Counted from the stretch's first letter, positions 9,402 to 21,560 are shown. The stretch is DNA of 64,000 nucleotides from Laguncularia racemosa (GCA_037954665.1 JBBMOL010000198.1:930001-994000); one strand, 5' to 3'. Made by a program: numbers and translations. Notes: a model not told the origin generated them from the sequence alone.

Positions 9402-10587
9402 TGATAGGAAATTTTCTAGCACTATATATGCTTTCAAAACTCGATTTAGATGATGATCCAAATAGCTCATATTTTACTTCATTTCTTTTTATCTAATAAG
9501 TATTTGAGAAATAATCTTACAGGTACAATAATATTTCTCCATGGGATGCCAACATATCCTACATTAGTTGATGGCCACGGGACATCATCAGATTTGCATT
9601 CAAAGGCCACTATGATTGTTTCCACTTTGAAGCATTGGCTCATGAAGATTTATAATATTTTGTACTTTGTAATTATTCTTTAGACTATTTTATGTTGTAT
9701 TTTCTATTGAGACACTTTCATTTTGTTTGTAATTCTCATTTAGAACCGGCCACCCTAAAAGTGGCATAGTTGTAATTTTGTGTACTTTCTAAACCTAAAG
9801 GAAGCAAGTATAAATACTTGCTTAAGTAGGTTTTTGAGGAGGAATTTTTTAGATTAGAAACCTTCACTTTATGTGAGAGAGCTTAGGGTTTCCCCAGTTC
9901 AAATTTCCTCTTATCAATTTCAATCCCAAGAGTTGAGATTGTGGCGAGTGCAACACTTGAAATTGTGAGTCATATCAATTTCAATTGTTGTGTTTTCTTT
10001 TCTTCTCTAGTGTGTAATATCTAAGGTTGAATTGGAGCATTTCTTGGTCAGATTTTGATTGCATTTGTAATCATTTCATTATGTTATAAGATTGATTGGT
10101 TTTAGCACTTGTTATTACCATCAAATTTTCTTTACACTTTATGGCGTGGAATTTTCCTTGTTGTGAAGAGGGTCACGGCCTTAATTTGTATATTGTTGAT
10201 TGGAATTCTCTTGGAACTTAAGTTGGTTAAGTGATTCAATTGAGACTTATCATCTTTGTGGTTTTCATCTCCTTGATTTTATCATTCGAATCATCTTCCA
10301 TCAATTAGGGTTCACGTAAATTGCCTCACTTTTGAACTAAATTTGATCTTATCTTTTAGGTTGTTATTTGGGTTGTTTTTTATTGTGCTTAATCCCCTTT
10401 TAGGCACATCATAATTTGGTATCAGAACTATATCATATTTGGATTTAAGATTGAACACATCCTAATTGAAGAATTAGTTACATTCATTGGAAATTGATGC
10501 CATTGTTCATGTGATTGAGACTAGTTTAATTGACATTGTTTGATTGTCTTTCAAATTGGTTGCTTAATCTTGGTTTTTGGCACATCA
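9402..10587 (+). mobile_element. Solo family D LTR with embedded PBS (1186 bp)
   Basis: A perfect TSD gaatt flanks it (9397-9401 and 10588-10592). It begins TGATAGGAAA and ends GGCACATCA at 10587. An earlier LTR-like end (10411) is followed by the PBS-like TGGTATCAGAAC (10417-10428) and about 150 bp of leader-type sequence before the real end. The TSD places all of this inside the LTR. It is inserted in the protease region of D'. Confidence 0.88.
9749..9821 (+). promoter_or_regulatory. Core promoter of D LTR: palindrome plus palindromic TATA box
   Basis: GCCACCCTAAAAGTGGC at 9749-9765 is followed about 40 bp later by GCAAGTATAAATACTTGC at 9804-9821, whose 8-bp arms flank AA around a TATAAATA box. 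The same pair at the same spacing occurs in C and E LTRs. Promoter function is inferred from position and motif. Confidence 0.6.
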
Positions 10588-12166
10588 GAATTACATCACA
10601 TAGGATCTCATCGTGATATTTTTGTCCAACACTCACAGGCACCTTTGCCCTTAGCATAACATGCATACTGCCCCGATTGTCTAACCAATGTAAGTCATAA
10701 AGGCTAGGATGTAGATTAGTAGATAAATGTAATTTTTCTATTAGTACAACAGATATAACATTCGTGCAACTACCACTATCAATGATGCGTACACAAAGGT
10801 TACCTCTGATCCTACAAGAGGTGTGGAATATGTTCTCTCTCTGTATGTCTTTAGCATCAGGAGATAAGGTTAGAGTCCTACGTAATACATTAATAGGTAG
10901 ATATTGTTCACCTGTACACTCCTCATATGTTTCTGTAGTGTAGTCATCATAATACTCCTGCAGTGCTATAGACAGGTCTGTAGGCTCAACTTGTTTTTCC
11001 TCAACCTCAACATCTTCCCTAGCGTCCTCCATAACAATCATCACCCTCTTATTTGGACATTGTGCCGCGATATGCCTAAATCCCATGCACTTGAAGCATT
11101 TGATTTGGCGTACTTTTCCACTAGTAAATCCAGGAACAATCTACCTCACATCTGGTGTTATTACCTCTTTACCCTTCCCAGAGGGTATATTTTCTCTGGT
11201 AGTGCTAGGGGTAATTTTGTCCATTGCCCTCACTGTCTCACCTACAGCTTTTGTCCCTCCTGATCGACCGTCAGCTGCCATGGGTCTGGTAGTAGTATTG
11301 GGCCTGCTGTTCGGAGCCCTGAATAAGTTGGACCTCCTTTGCCTCTTCACTTTCAAGGCCAATTGAATAGCCTCATCAAGTGTACTATAGCACTGCAGTT
11401 CAATAACACACGCTATCTTATATTTTAACCCTGAGACGAAGCGTGTTAGGGTTTATTCTGGAGGTTCGATAAACCCACATCTAATCATGAGGGTTTCAAA
11501 TTCTTGCACATAATCATCCACTGTCTTACCTGCCTACCTTAAGGTTTGTAGTCGCATAAATAGTTTTTGTTTGTAGTGTTTAGGAATAAATCTTTTTCTC
11601 AACACCCTTTTCATATCCCTCCATGTTCGAACCTCAACCTCCCTAGTGCAACGTATCCTGTAAACTCGACTACAGCCAATCAGACTCTAGTATTATCATC
11701 GATTTTATAACATTTAAAGAGACCCTCAACCTTGTCCTCCCAGTTCAAATAATCATCAACTGATCCCTTGCCGTCATAAGAAGGCATCTGCAGCTTCACA
11801 TACTCCAGTCCCCGAGGTGGCCTGAAATCCCTATTTTGATATGGATTAGCCCTAAAGTTGTCATCCGTTTCTTCCTTGTAAAGATGATGATCCCTATCCA
11901 TCCTTCTATTCAGATTTCCATCTCCCACTACTCTGTCTCTCTGAAGGTTCTATGGAGCTACCTGAGCCGGTGCCTGAAGGTTCACCACTGGTGGTTGTGG
12001 TAATGTCATCTTATCAATCTTAGTTGCCAAAGTAGCAACTATGGTAGTAAGATCCTAAAGCTGTTCTTCCAAAGTCCTCCTACCTACAATATTATGACCC
12101 TGACCTCTACCAACCTGGCTATTGGCCTCATTGCCAATTCCCCCATTCACACTTTCGTTGGACATG
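10588..12166 (-). pseudogene. Gag and protease N-terminal half of D'
   Basis: Gag begins at the ATG at 12166 (MSNESVNGG) and has several stops. One open stretch (11928-11680) encodes the NRDFRPPRGLEYVKL segment. A CCHC zinc knuckle (CFKCMGFRHIAAQCP) lies near 11060-11100. In the open frame from 11086 an acidic linker leads to the protease start QRENIFHTSC and the catalytic motif IIDSGSCTNV. The protease is cut at 10588 by the D solo LTR and continues at 2318-2589. Zinc knuckle and protease order is as in Gypsy polyproteins, but no RT or integrase follows anywhere in D'. Confidence 0.8.
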
Positions 12167-13330
12167 TTGTGATTTAAGAAGTAATCCCACAAATTACAGC
12201 ACACTCCTTTAACAACACCAACCTACACTTTTAACAACCACAATAATGCAATAGCTCATGTTTCAAAAAGAATTATAGGCACAAGGAAATAATTTAGTAC
12301 TATAAGTAAAGTTCAATAAATGAAGTACACACAGAACTACTTTCAAGTAGTTAGAATTAAATTCAACTACAAGTGCTTAAGTAACTAGTCAATTATCTTC
12401 ACACTTTAATGACTTGTTTGAATTCAAATTCTACTACACAAACCTTCCTTTCTTAGCCATGACACACACTCACACTTTAGCTTCAACATGCAGCACCTTA
12501 CTCCACATAATTCCACAAATTCACAAATGGCAATTCCCTCACTCAACACACAAACACAACACCAACAATTTAATACTCCTTTTTACACCACAATTCATAC
12601 ACATATAACCACGGTGCAACCTGTCCAAATATAACACAATCTCACTTCAAAACACAACACACACCCTCTATGGTAAACTCACACTACAACATGACAACAA
12701 TTTAAACGAACACCCTTAATGCACTTTCCACAAATGGTAAGATTCAATTTCAAATTCAAATGAAATGTAATCAATACCACTCAATAACTACTTCAAACTT
12801 AATGGATGTGTTTGAATTTCAAATGATTTCCTATTTTTCCACTCAAATTCAAATATGGAAATTGCAAATTGTTCTCCCCAATTCCGAATTCAACAAAGGT
12901 CACACTTCTCTTTTCACCACAAAATATTGTCTTTCCAATTCCACAATCAAACACTCGGACATACAATTCTTACTCCCCTTCCCTTCATAGAAAATTCAAT
13001 AACAATTAAGCTACAACAAGATATCCAATTTGCCACACACACAACACTACAACACATGGCAATAATTTCAAAAACAACACTCTTCTAGGCTTCAAATTTC
13101 ACTTCCCTCAAATGATCACAATGATGATTTTCCCTTAAACCACTCACAACCAACTTAAGAAGACAAAGAATATGGTAAGTACTCCACGTCTACAACAATT
13201 AACAACAATGGAATCACTTCAAAAACACAATTGAAATAACTCAACTCTTCAATACACAATTTCGGATCAAGGTGATAAGAACCCTAAATTTCCGAATTCA
13301 AATTGCAATTAACCCTTCTCACAACCTTAA
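12167..13330 (-). other. Long leader of D'
   Basis: About 1.16 kb between PBS and gag, very A/C-rich on the plus strand. Short plus-strand open frames here have no recognisable similarity and look like by-products of composition. Confidence 0.7.
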
Positions 13331-13342
13331 GCTCTGATACCA
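13331..13342 (-). other. PBS of D'
   Basis: Minus strand TGGTATCAGAGC, five bases past the LTR end at 13348. Confidence 0.85.
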
Positions 13343-13347
13343 AAAGA

Positions 13348-14038
13348 TGATGTGCCTAAATGAGAATTAAGCATAAGAAAAATAATCCAACTAGCAATCC
13401 CCAAAAGACAAGGTCAATTTGGTTCAATTTAGAACAATATTGTTGCGTGAACCCTAAATGCAATAGTTGATCCGAATGATATATTCCATGAAATGAAATA
13501 TCACAATGATATATTCCTCAACGAAGATCACTAATACTCTTGAATACCACATGAAATAATACACAAATTCAACAAGAACAATGACCGTAATTCCACCTTC
13601 CAAAACACTTGATTTCATGGTTCAAATGAAGTAAATGTTGATGGTAAATAACAAGTGCTAAAAACCAATCAATTAGGCAATAATAATTTGATTACAAATG
13701 CAATCAAATCTGACAAAGAAAGCTCCAATCTAACCCTAGATATGACTCACTAGAGAAGAAAAGAAACACAACAAATAGAAATTGATACAACTCACAATTT
13801 CTCTTTATTACACTCGCCACAATTCTAACTCTTGGGATTTAAATTGATAAGAGGGATTGAACTAAGGATGAACCCTAATTCTCTCATGAAAATGATGTGT
13901 CTATTATGAAAATTGTATTTGTAAGATTATTACTCAAATATTTATTAGATAAAAGAAATAAAGTAAAATATGAGCGATTTGGATCATCATCCAAATCGAG
14001 TTCTAAGAGCATCTATGGTGTCGGAAAATTTCCCATCA
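13348..14038 (-). mobile_element. 5' LTR of D' (691 bp)
   Basis: Minus strand starts TGATGGGAAA at 14038 and ends GGCACATCA at 13348. Against the solo D LTR it lacks a long stretch, including the GCAAGTATAAATACTTGC TATA element. The D' 3' LTR fragment at 2126-2317 shows the same junction, so the deletion predates insertion. The next bases (14039-14043, cgatg) belong to the host E element; the matching TSD lies beyond the window start. Confidence 0.82.
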
Positions 14039-14518
14039 CGATGTAAGTGTGTATTGAGTTGAAGGGGTGTTGCAACATGTGGTGTTGTGGAGTTATGTTT
14101 AGAAGAAGGTGCTGCACGTGGAGTATAAGATTGTGTTTGTGTCGTGATTATAAAGGGAAATTTAGTGGTAAAATTTAAATTTCAAAACAAGCATTAAAGT
14201 GTGGAAGTTATTAAGTATTGATACTTAAACATTTGCTTAGTGAATTCATTAACTTACTACTTAGAAGTGTTTAACTATTGTTCCACTTGATGTTGCCCTA
14301 ATTGAAGTGTAGGGAAGAGTGTGTTGCATTGGTTGCTTGTTGCATCTTAGGTGTACAAGTGTGTGTGAGTTGTCGTAGTGTGTGAAGTTTAAATAGAGTT
14401 GTGTTTTATTTTGTAGGTGATTTGATTGTTGTGGTGGGTGAAGTGTTGTTGTAGTGAAGGGAATGTGTTACAATTGTTTTAGACGATATTTGTACTTCGA
14501 CTAATCAAATCCACAACC
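14039..14518 (+). other. Leader of element E (5' end displaced by D')
   Basis: G/T-rich non-coding leader directly upstream of the E gag ATG. Its 5' part and the E 5' LTR lie on the other side of the D' insertion, outside the window. Confidence 0.65.
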
Positions 14519-16230
14519 ATGTCGAATGATAGTGTGAATGGGGGCAATGGTAATGTGGCTAATAGCCAAGTTGGTGGAGGACAAGGTCATCATACTGCAG
14601 GTGGGAGAACTTTGGAAGAACAAGTTTAGGACCTCACCACTATTGTTGCTACATTAGCAACAAGGATTGATAGGATGACGATGCCACAACCACCAGTGGC
14701 AAATCCTCAAGCACCACCACCTAAAGTAGCTCCTCAAAATGTTCAAAGGGAGGGAGCAGTAGGAGGAGGAAACATAGGAAGGAGAGTAGAAGGAGATCAT
14801 CATGCCTTTAGGGAGGAGAGGGATGATAATTTTGGGTTCAATCCTTACCCAAATAGGGATTTCAGGCTACCTAGGGGTTTAGAATATATGAAGCTGTAGA
14901 TGCCTTCATTTGATGGCAGGGGTTCAATAGATGACTATTTAGATTGGGAGGATAAGGTTGAAGGCCTTTTTGAGTGTTATGAGATAGATGAAACACTAGA
15001 GTTCATCTTGCTGCTATTGAGTTCATAGGGTATGTCGCCTTGTGGTGGAAGAATTTAGTGATTAGCAGGTAAAGGGATAAAGAGGCTAAAATTCACACCT
15101 AGAGAGACATGAAAAGGGTTTTGAGGAAGAGTTTCATTCCTGAGCACTATAAGCAGGAATTGTTTATGTGTTTACAGACATTGAGATAGGGAGGCAAAAC
15201 AGTGGAAGACTATGTCCAGGAGTTTGAAACTTTAATGATTAGGTGTGGGCCAGTAGAGCCTATTGAGCAAACCCTAGCACGTTTTATGTCTGGGTTGAAG
15301 TATGGGATAGCCTGTGTTGTTGAGCTTTAGAGGCATAGTACACTTGATGAAGCTATACAGTTAGCCTTGAAAGTGGAAAGGCAAAGGCGATCCAATCTAT
15401 TATAGGTTACTAGTAACATGCCTAGTACTATTACTGAGCCCATGGGGGTTGATGGTCAGTTGGGTAGACTAAAGAGAGTAGGTGAGCATGTTAGGGCAAT
15501 AGACAGAGTTACCCCTAGCATAGACAAAGAGAAAATTATTTTTGGGAAGGGCAAAGAGGTAGTTAGATCTGATGTTAGGTAGATAGTACCGGGGTTGACT
15601 AGTGGGAAGATGCGCTAGATTAAATGCTTCAAATGCATGGGATATGGACATATGACTACATAGTGTCCCAATAAGAGAGTAATGATAATCATGGAAGGCA
15701 CCGAAGAAGAAGATGAAGAAGAAGTTGTCGAATTCGAGGTAACCTTTGTGTGCTATTCATTGATAGTGGTAGTTGCACTAATGTCATATTTGCTACATTA
15801 GTAGATAAATTGCAACTAGCCACTAGCCTGCATCCTAGCCCTTACAAATTGCATTAGTTAGATGATCGAGGTAGTCTGCATGTTACATAGAGGCCAAAGG
15901 TGCCAGTCGGTGTAGGAGAAAAATACAGTGATGAGATTAACTGTGATGTGCTTCCTATGTACGCTTTCACTTATTGTTGGGTAGGCCCCGGATGTTTGAT
16001 ATAAAGGTGTTACATGATGGGTTTAGAAACACCTACATGTTTCGAAAGGATGGTACATGGATAGTCTTGATGCTTATGTCTCCATTTGAGGTGCGCTCTT
16101 TCCAAGAACAAATTAGAAATACTTCTGGTTCTTCTAAAAGTCAGGCAAACAGGCAAACAAAGACATTGGGTTTCAGTCTAAGAGATAACCCCTTAGATTT
16201 GAGGGTAAAGCTTTTAGAGGCTCGAGGAGA
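14519..16230 (+). pseudogene. Gag-protease polyprotein of element E, decayed
   Basis: Gag starts at 14519 (MSNDSVNGG, as in D'). It keeps the NRDFRLPRGLEYMKL segment (about 14850-14900) and a capsid core with a LEECL-like region, and has many in-frame stops. A zinc knuckle CFKCMGYGHMTT lies near 15629-15665, followed by an acidic linker. The retropepsin motif LFIDSGSCTNV is near 15755-15785, then LLGRPR-type and VLHDGFRNTYMF segments (15974-16045). The frame runs on into the purine tract and LTR. RT, RNase H and integrase are absent. Confidence 0.8.
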
Positions 16231-17078
16231 TGATTGGAATCTACCCTGCGATTCCAGTAGTAGGGGAACTTGATTTGGATGTATGATCCAAGACATCCAC
16301 ATATGTCCACTTTTTTATCTAATAATGTTTGGTTTTGCACTATAGCAGGCACATTGATCGGTTTTACGGGATGGCCAAATAACATGCACTAATGAACAAC
16401 TTGTGGGACATTTTTGGAGTCACATCTAATGACCTACAAATTGTTCAATTGACTTGAAGACCATCTTTTGCACTTGTAATTGTCATTATTGAATTGGCCA
16501 TTTTTGTTCATTTTTGGAACCTATAATTTGTTTTTAGAATCGACCACTTAGTGGCATATGTGTAATTTTTTGAACATTTTTACCCTAATTGGAGAAAGTA
16601 TAAATACTTGCTAACTAGGGGTTTTAGGGAGTTTTTGATATTTTTGATAAAAAATACACTTGTTACCATGAGGGGTTTCCTTCCATTGCAATTGATCTCT
16701 TATCAATTTAATTTGTGAAATTGTGGCAAGAACCAACTAGAGTGATTGTGAGTAATATCAATTATCTCTTATTGATTTACAAATTGTGTTTAGTGAGTAA
16801 TATTTAGGTGCAATTTGTTGGTTACTTATCCATATCTACATGAATTAGGGTTTTTATTTTCAGATTTGCATCAAGTCAATTTGAGATTGAATTCTAATTC
16901 TTTTCCATTGTCTTCTATTGGTATTGATACAATTGTTTGATCCATATATCAATTTAGTGTTCAAGCTTGTGAATTGGATTATAATTTGAAGTGATTTTGA
17001 CACGCCATTTTGATTGAGGAATTTAGTTGTTCACGCATTTGTATTGGTGTTCATGTGCTTTGGATTTTAAGCACATCA
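16231..17078 (+). mobile_element. 3' LTR of element E (848 bp, not extended)
   Basis: It starts TGATTGGAATCTACC after the purine tract CTCGAGGAGA and ends AAGCACATCA. A TATA element AAGTATAAATACTT lies near 16596-16610. It ends without an embedded PBS, unlike the solo E LTR at 21660. Copia gag resumes at 17079. Confidence 0.82.
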
Positions 17079-17375
17079 TTAAAGAAATAGCACAAAAAAA
17101 TCCTAAAGAAAATGTAGAGCAGGGTAAAGGGAGATTTGTTATGATTAAAAAATATAATAATAATTTTAATGGATATAAAAAATGAGACAATCCTAAAAAT
17201 AACAAGACATTTTAGAGTCCAAGAACATGGAATAGGTATCAACATTCGAGTCCTTGTACTTGTTATTTTTGCAATAAGATTGGTGTTAGTCATTTCTAAG
17301 TAAAGTTTTGATAATAAGAAAACATATAAGAATAACTAACAAGTTTTTGTGTAGCAAATGTTATTCGAAAGTACA
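17079..17375 (+). pseudogene. Copia-1 gag C-terminal remnant with zinc knuckle
   Basis: A broken frame encodes a lysine/asparagine-rich stretch and a knuckle-like CYFCNKIGVSHF in which the last cysteine is lost. This resembles Sirevirus-type Copia Gag just upstream of the protease. E separates it from its 5' part. Confidence 0.6.
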
Positions 17376-17383
17376 ATTAAAAG

Positions 17384-18384
17384 CATAAGTAGACAGATAA
17401 ATGTGAGTCTTAGGGAAACAATATTAGAAGGCAAATGGAAAACAATATCAAAAAGCAATTTGAAAAGCATACTGACATATCATACTTGGAAGAATAGATG
17501 ATTGGAAGATTAAGCAATAGTTCTAAAGCTACAATTCTAAAAAAAAAAAAAAAAAATTCTAAAAGAAGTATTCTTCAAAAGTACAAGTCAAGATCTACCT
17601 CCATAGATTAAATATATTTCGGTAATATATTTGATCCATTCCACAAAAGTAGGAATATACTGTTGGGTTTATTTAAAGAATAAAGTCATATGAATAAATG
17701 TTGAAATAATTGAGTTAGATATGCAATGAGAATGTTGAAGAAATTATGGAAAGAAATTAACGTGTATCAAGACTAATATGGAAGACTAGAATTCAAGTTG
17801 AAGACTTGACTTTTGCAACAAGTCAGCATGAAGCAAGAAAATTAGGAGAAGCAAGAAAAGCAACAATATACTAAAAGATTAGATCAAATATTGTTTTTAA
17901 GCTAAAGTATTGAGAACCATATTCTATTTCTCACTGCTATAAACTTTAAATCAAAAGATTAGCTATATAGTTTGTTTTTTCTACAGTTTTGTGATTTAGC
18001 TTAAGTTAAGCTAAGGGATATAAAGTAGAGAAGAGTTTGTGAGCTAATTGAATATAGACTATAGGGTGACTACCTATTGTAACACTCTCAATTGAATCAA
18101 TTCAATAAAGATAACAAGGACCCTAAAATGCGGAGGCTAGAAGAATAGATTAATGCATAATGCAGAACCACTATATTTTGCTACATGATTTTCTAAACTC
18201 TTTTTTATTTTCATTGTTGAAGTTTGATTATTATCAGTTTTGATTTGTTATTCTGCTATGTAATCAAACTTAATTTAATATCTACTTATTAATCAAGAGG
18301 ATTCTTCAAAATTTAGTTTGCAAAAGTTTTTCAATTTTAGAGTAATTAATTTACTCCCCTCTTGATTACTCACTCGAACCAACA
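17384..18384 (+). mobile_element. Copia-type LTR within copia-1
   Basis: Its middle and right parts resemble the 3' LTR of copia-2 (for example 17580-17660 versus 31185-31270) and it ends CCAACA. The 8-bp direct repeat attaaaag flanks it (17376-17383 and 18385-18392). The left terminus is eroded. It interrupts the gag/protease region, so it is a separate insertion, probably a solo LTR. Confidence 0.6.
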
Positions 18385-18392
18385 ATTAAAAG

Positions 18393-19082
18393 AATGTTGT
18401 TTCTACAAAAGGGACAAGATCAATGATTATCAAGTTAGCATAATTAAAATACGAGCTTGAACTTCCAAGGACTGAAGCCATCTAGGTTCCTAGGGAGATA
18501 TAATGCTCGTTGATGACTGTAGGATCTCAAAGCAAAATTTAAAGGAACATAGTTACTAGATAGCAGATGCTTATGATATATAATAGGAGATGTTTTATTG
18601 TTGACAGCTCTAACAATGTAAGACAAAGGATATATAACCTTTGGAGACAACATTAAAGGAAAGATCATTGGATACAGTACTATTGGTTTAACTCACACTA
18701 TAGAGAATGTTTATCTAGTTAAAGGTTTAAAACATAATTTGTTAAGTGTAAGTCAATTATGTGATAAAGGTTTCAAAATAATTTTTGAAAATAATAAATG
18801 TATAGCTTTTGATAAAAATGGATTTACAAAGCTCTTTGAATCATTTAGAAGAGGAAACATTTACAAGATAAAACCTTTGGAAGTAGAGACAAAAAATTGC
18901 TTCTTAACATTAAAAGATAATATGCATCAATAGCATAAAAAAGTATGATATGTTAACTTTAAACAATTTGAAAGGTTAACAAAACATGATCTAGTAAAAG
19001 GTTTACTTAAGTTAAATACCAAGGAAGATATTCACTACTCTTTTTGTTCCAAGAAAAAAATAATTTCATTTCATTATAAAAG
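18393..19082 (+). pseudogene. Copia-1 protease end and GAG-pre-integrase domain
   Basis: Readable segments include a decayed protease region around 18560-18600, ITFGDNIKGKIIG, and then VKGLKHNLLSVSQLCDKGFK (about 18715-18775), the classic Copia GAG-pre-integrase signature. A longer open stretch covers 18739-18933, followed by HKKV-YVNF and a degraded zinc-finger region. It is cut at 19082 by the C2 LTR, flanked by its TSD aaaag (19078-19082). Confidence 0.75.
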
Positions 19083-21560
19083 TGATATGCTTAAATACCA
19101 AGTCTAAGCACACAAAACCAATATTGAAAGACACTTATACAATGTCAATCAAACTAATCAATCAATGGCGTAAATCCTCAATGCTTATAAACTAATTTCC
19201 ACAACAAGGATGTGATCAAGATTGAATCCATGTATGATAAAGCTCTGATACCAAATTATGATGTGCCTAAATTGATTAAATCCAAGCACATGAACCCAAT
19301 TGAAGAACAACTTTAATCAATCCTAAAAGTGGTGTGACAACAATTGTAATATGAGCCCTAATTGTTTGAACAAGTAAGCTCGGTTGATCAAAAGTTGATG
19401 TGTTCAAGGGATCGTAATACCATTCAACAATAACACACATATAATTGATTCTATTACAATGAAATGGGCGTGAACAAGTTGTAGATAAAATCCCCAAATT
19501 GTATGAAATCAAGGATCCACAACCCTAAATGACATGAACCAAATTAGAAGTATAATAAGTGGATTCCAATACCAATCAAACTCAATGGAACAACTCAATT
19601 CCAATCCTTACAATTGACATGAAAACCAAGAAATATTTGAACGCTAATTTAGGTGTGAATAGACAAACAAAGACCAACCTATTACACTAGATATTACATA
19701 CTAGTAATAACAAGAAGTAACGTAGTAAAAAATTGATATGACTCACAAGATTTTGCTAAGCCAACTCGCCACAATTTCCAATGAAATTGATAAGAGTAGA
19801 TGGCATGAAGAGGAGGCTCCTACGGCTACAAATTTTTAGATTTCTAAAATGTTCAAAAGTGATAGGAATAAAAATCCAACAAGACCTATCATTAGGGTAA
19901 GAACTAAAGGAATTCAAATCTTGGCGTTAAGGGCCCATTTTGAGCAGATCGACCCCGGAGTTATTTATATATTAACCTCTTTTCTATTATTCTTGTATTG
20001 TGTTTTCCAACAGGCACACTTATCATATTCTATAGGGCAATGGATAAACTCCCTTAGACTCAGCTTGTGGGTTATCCATAGACCGACCTGAACCGGCGAT
20101 GAGTTGGGCCGATGGATCCTATAGAAGACCAGCATCTTGAAGACTATTTATTTTATATATTTATTCTTTTATGAACTATTTTGGTTGTATTTTGGTTTTG
20201 GGACACTTTTATTTCCTTGTAATTTTCATTTAGGGATAGCCACCTTAAAAGTGGCAAACCTGTAATTTTGAGCACTTTTTAACCCTAAGAGTAGCAAGTA
20301 TAAATACTTGCTTAAGAGAGGGTTTGAGGAGGCTTAATTTTGCAGATTATACACTTCCTTTCACGTGAGAATTAGGGTTCATATCTTGGTTCCAAACTCT
20401 TATCAATTTCAATCCCAAGAGTTGAAATTGTGGCGAGTGCAACATCTTGAAATTGTGAGTTATATCAATTTCATTTTGTTGTGATTTCTTTTCTTCTCTA
20501 GTGTGTCATATCTAGGGTTGAATTGAGATATTTCTTGGTCAGAAATACTTCTTATTGTTCACGAATTCTTGTGCTTATTTGAAGTATCTATCAATTATAT
20601 TTGGTTCATCATTGAAAATTTCCCTAGGAAACGTGTTCTTCACTATTTGAGAGGGATTATTTTTGTTACGGTTTTTCTTTTGTCATTTGAGGTTTATTTG
20701 CATGGATTATATGAAATTAAGACGTTGATAGAAGATATTATCATTGTGGTATTATAATTATATCATTAGATATTTGGATTTCATCATATCTTCATTAGGG
20801 TTCACGTGAAATTACCCTTTGTGGATCCGATTTTGCCTTGACTTGAGATTGTTTTTCTTAAGTCTTTTGATTGTTCTTCTTAGTGGAATTAGGCACATCA
20901 TCTTTTTTGGTATCAGAGCTATATCATATTTGGATTTAAGATTCAAACACATCATAATTGAAGAATTGGTTAAATTCATTGGAAATTGATGGCATTGTTC
21001 ATGTGATTGAGACTAGTTTGATTGACATTGTTGGATTGTCTTTCAAATTGGTTTTTATATGTGCTTAATCTTGGTTTTAGGCACATCAAAAGTCCATCAA
21101 AAACCCTAGTTAGCAAGTATTTATACTTGCTTCAATTAAGGTTGAAATGTCTAAACAATTACAACTATGCCACTAAAGGGTGGTCGTTCCTAAATCTACA
21201 AAATACAACCAAATAAAATGTCCCAAAAGCTTACAAAATAAATGGTTCAAAGAAAAATAACAAAATACAAAAATAGTCTTCATAAGCTAATTCTTCAAAT
21301 CAATTCGTTGGTCCAACTCATCTTCGGTTTAAGTCAGTCCATGGATAACCTACAAGCTGAGTCTTAGTGAGTTTGTCCATCACCCTATAAAGCCTAATAA
21401 GTGTGCCCGTTGGAATACATAATACAAGAGTAATAGAAAAGATGTTAGTATATAAATAATTTCGGGGTCGATTTGCTAAAAAAGGATCATCATCGCCAAG
21501 ATTTGAAATCCTTTAGCTCTTACTCTAATGATAGGTCTTGTAGGATTTTGATTCCTATCA
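19083..21560 (-). mobile_element. Solo family C LTR C2 with embedded PBS, carrying a nested C LTR
   Basis: A perfect TSD aaaag (19078-19082 and 21561-21565) proves the ends. On the minus strand it starts TGATAGGAATC at 21560 and has an LTR-like end at 19259. An antisense PBS lies at 19242-19253, then leader-like sequence, then the true end near 19083. Subtracting the nested insertion (19860-21088) leaves about 1.25 kb. A palindromic TATA motif is at 21113-21130. Confidence 0.87.
19860..21088 (+). mobile_element. Solo family C LTR with embedded PBS, inside C2
   Basis: It starts TGATAGGAATAAAAATCC and ends GGCACATCA at 21088. Flanks are aaaag on the left and aaag on the right, a TSD with one A missing or shared. 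An LTR-like end at 20900 is followed by TGGTATCAGAGC (20908-20919) and 170 bp ending in a second copy of the LTR terminus. The TATA palindrome is at 20294-20311. The first 232 bp remain open in the polyprotein tail frame (stop at 20089-20091). Confidence 0.85.

Noticed and set aside
12414..13088. Several plus-strand frames in the D' leader
   Set aside because: The sequence is A/C-biased leader; the peptides are low-complexity Thr/His/Asn-rich.
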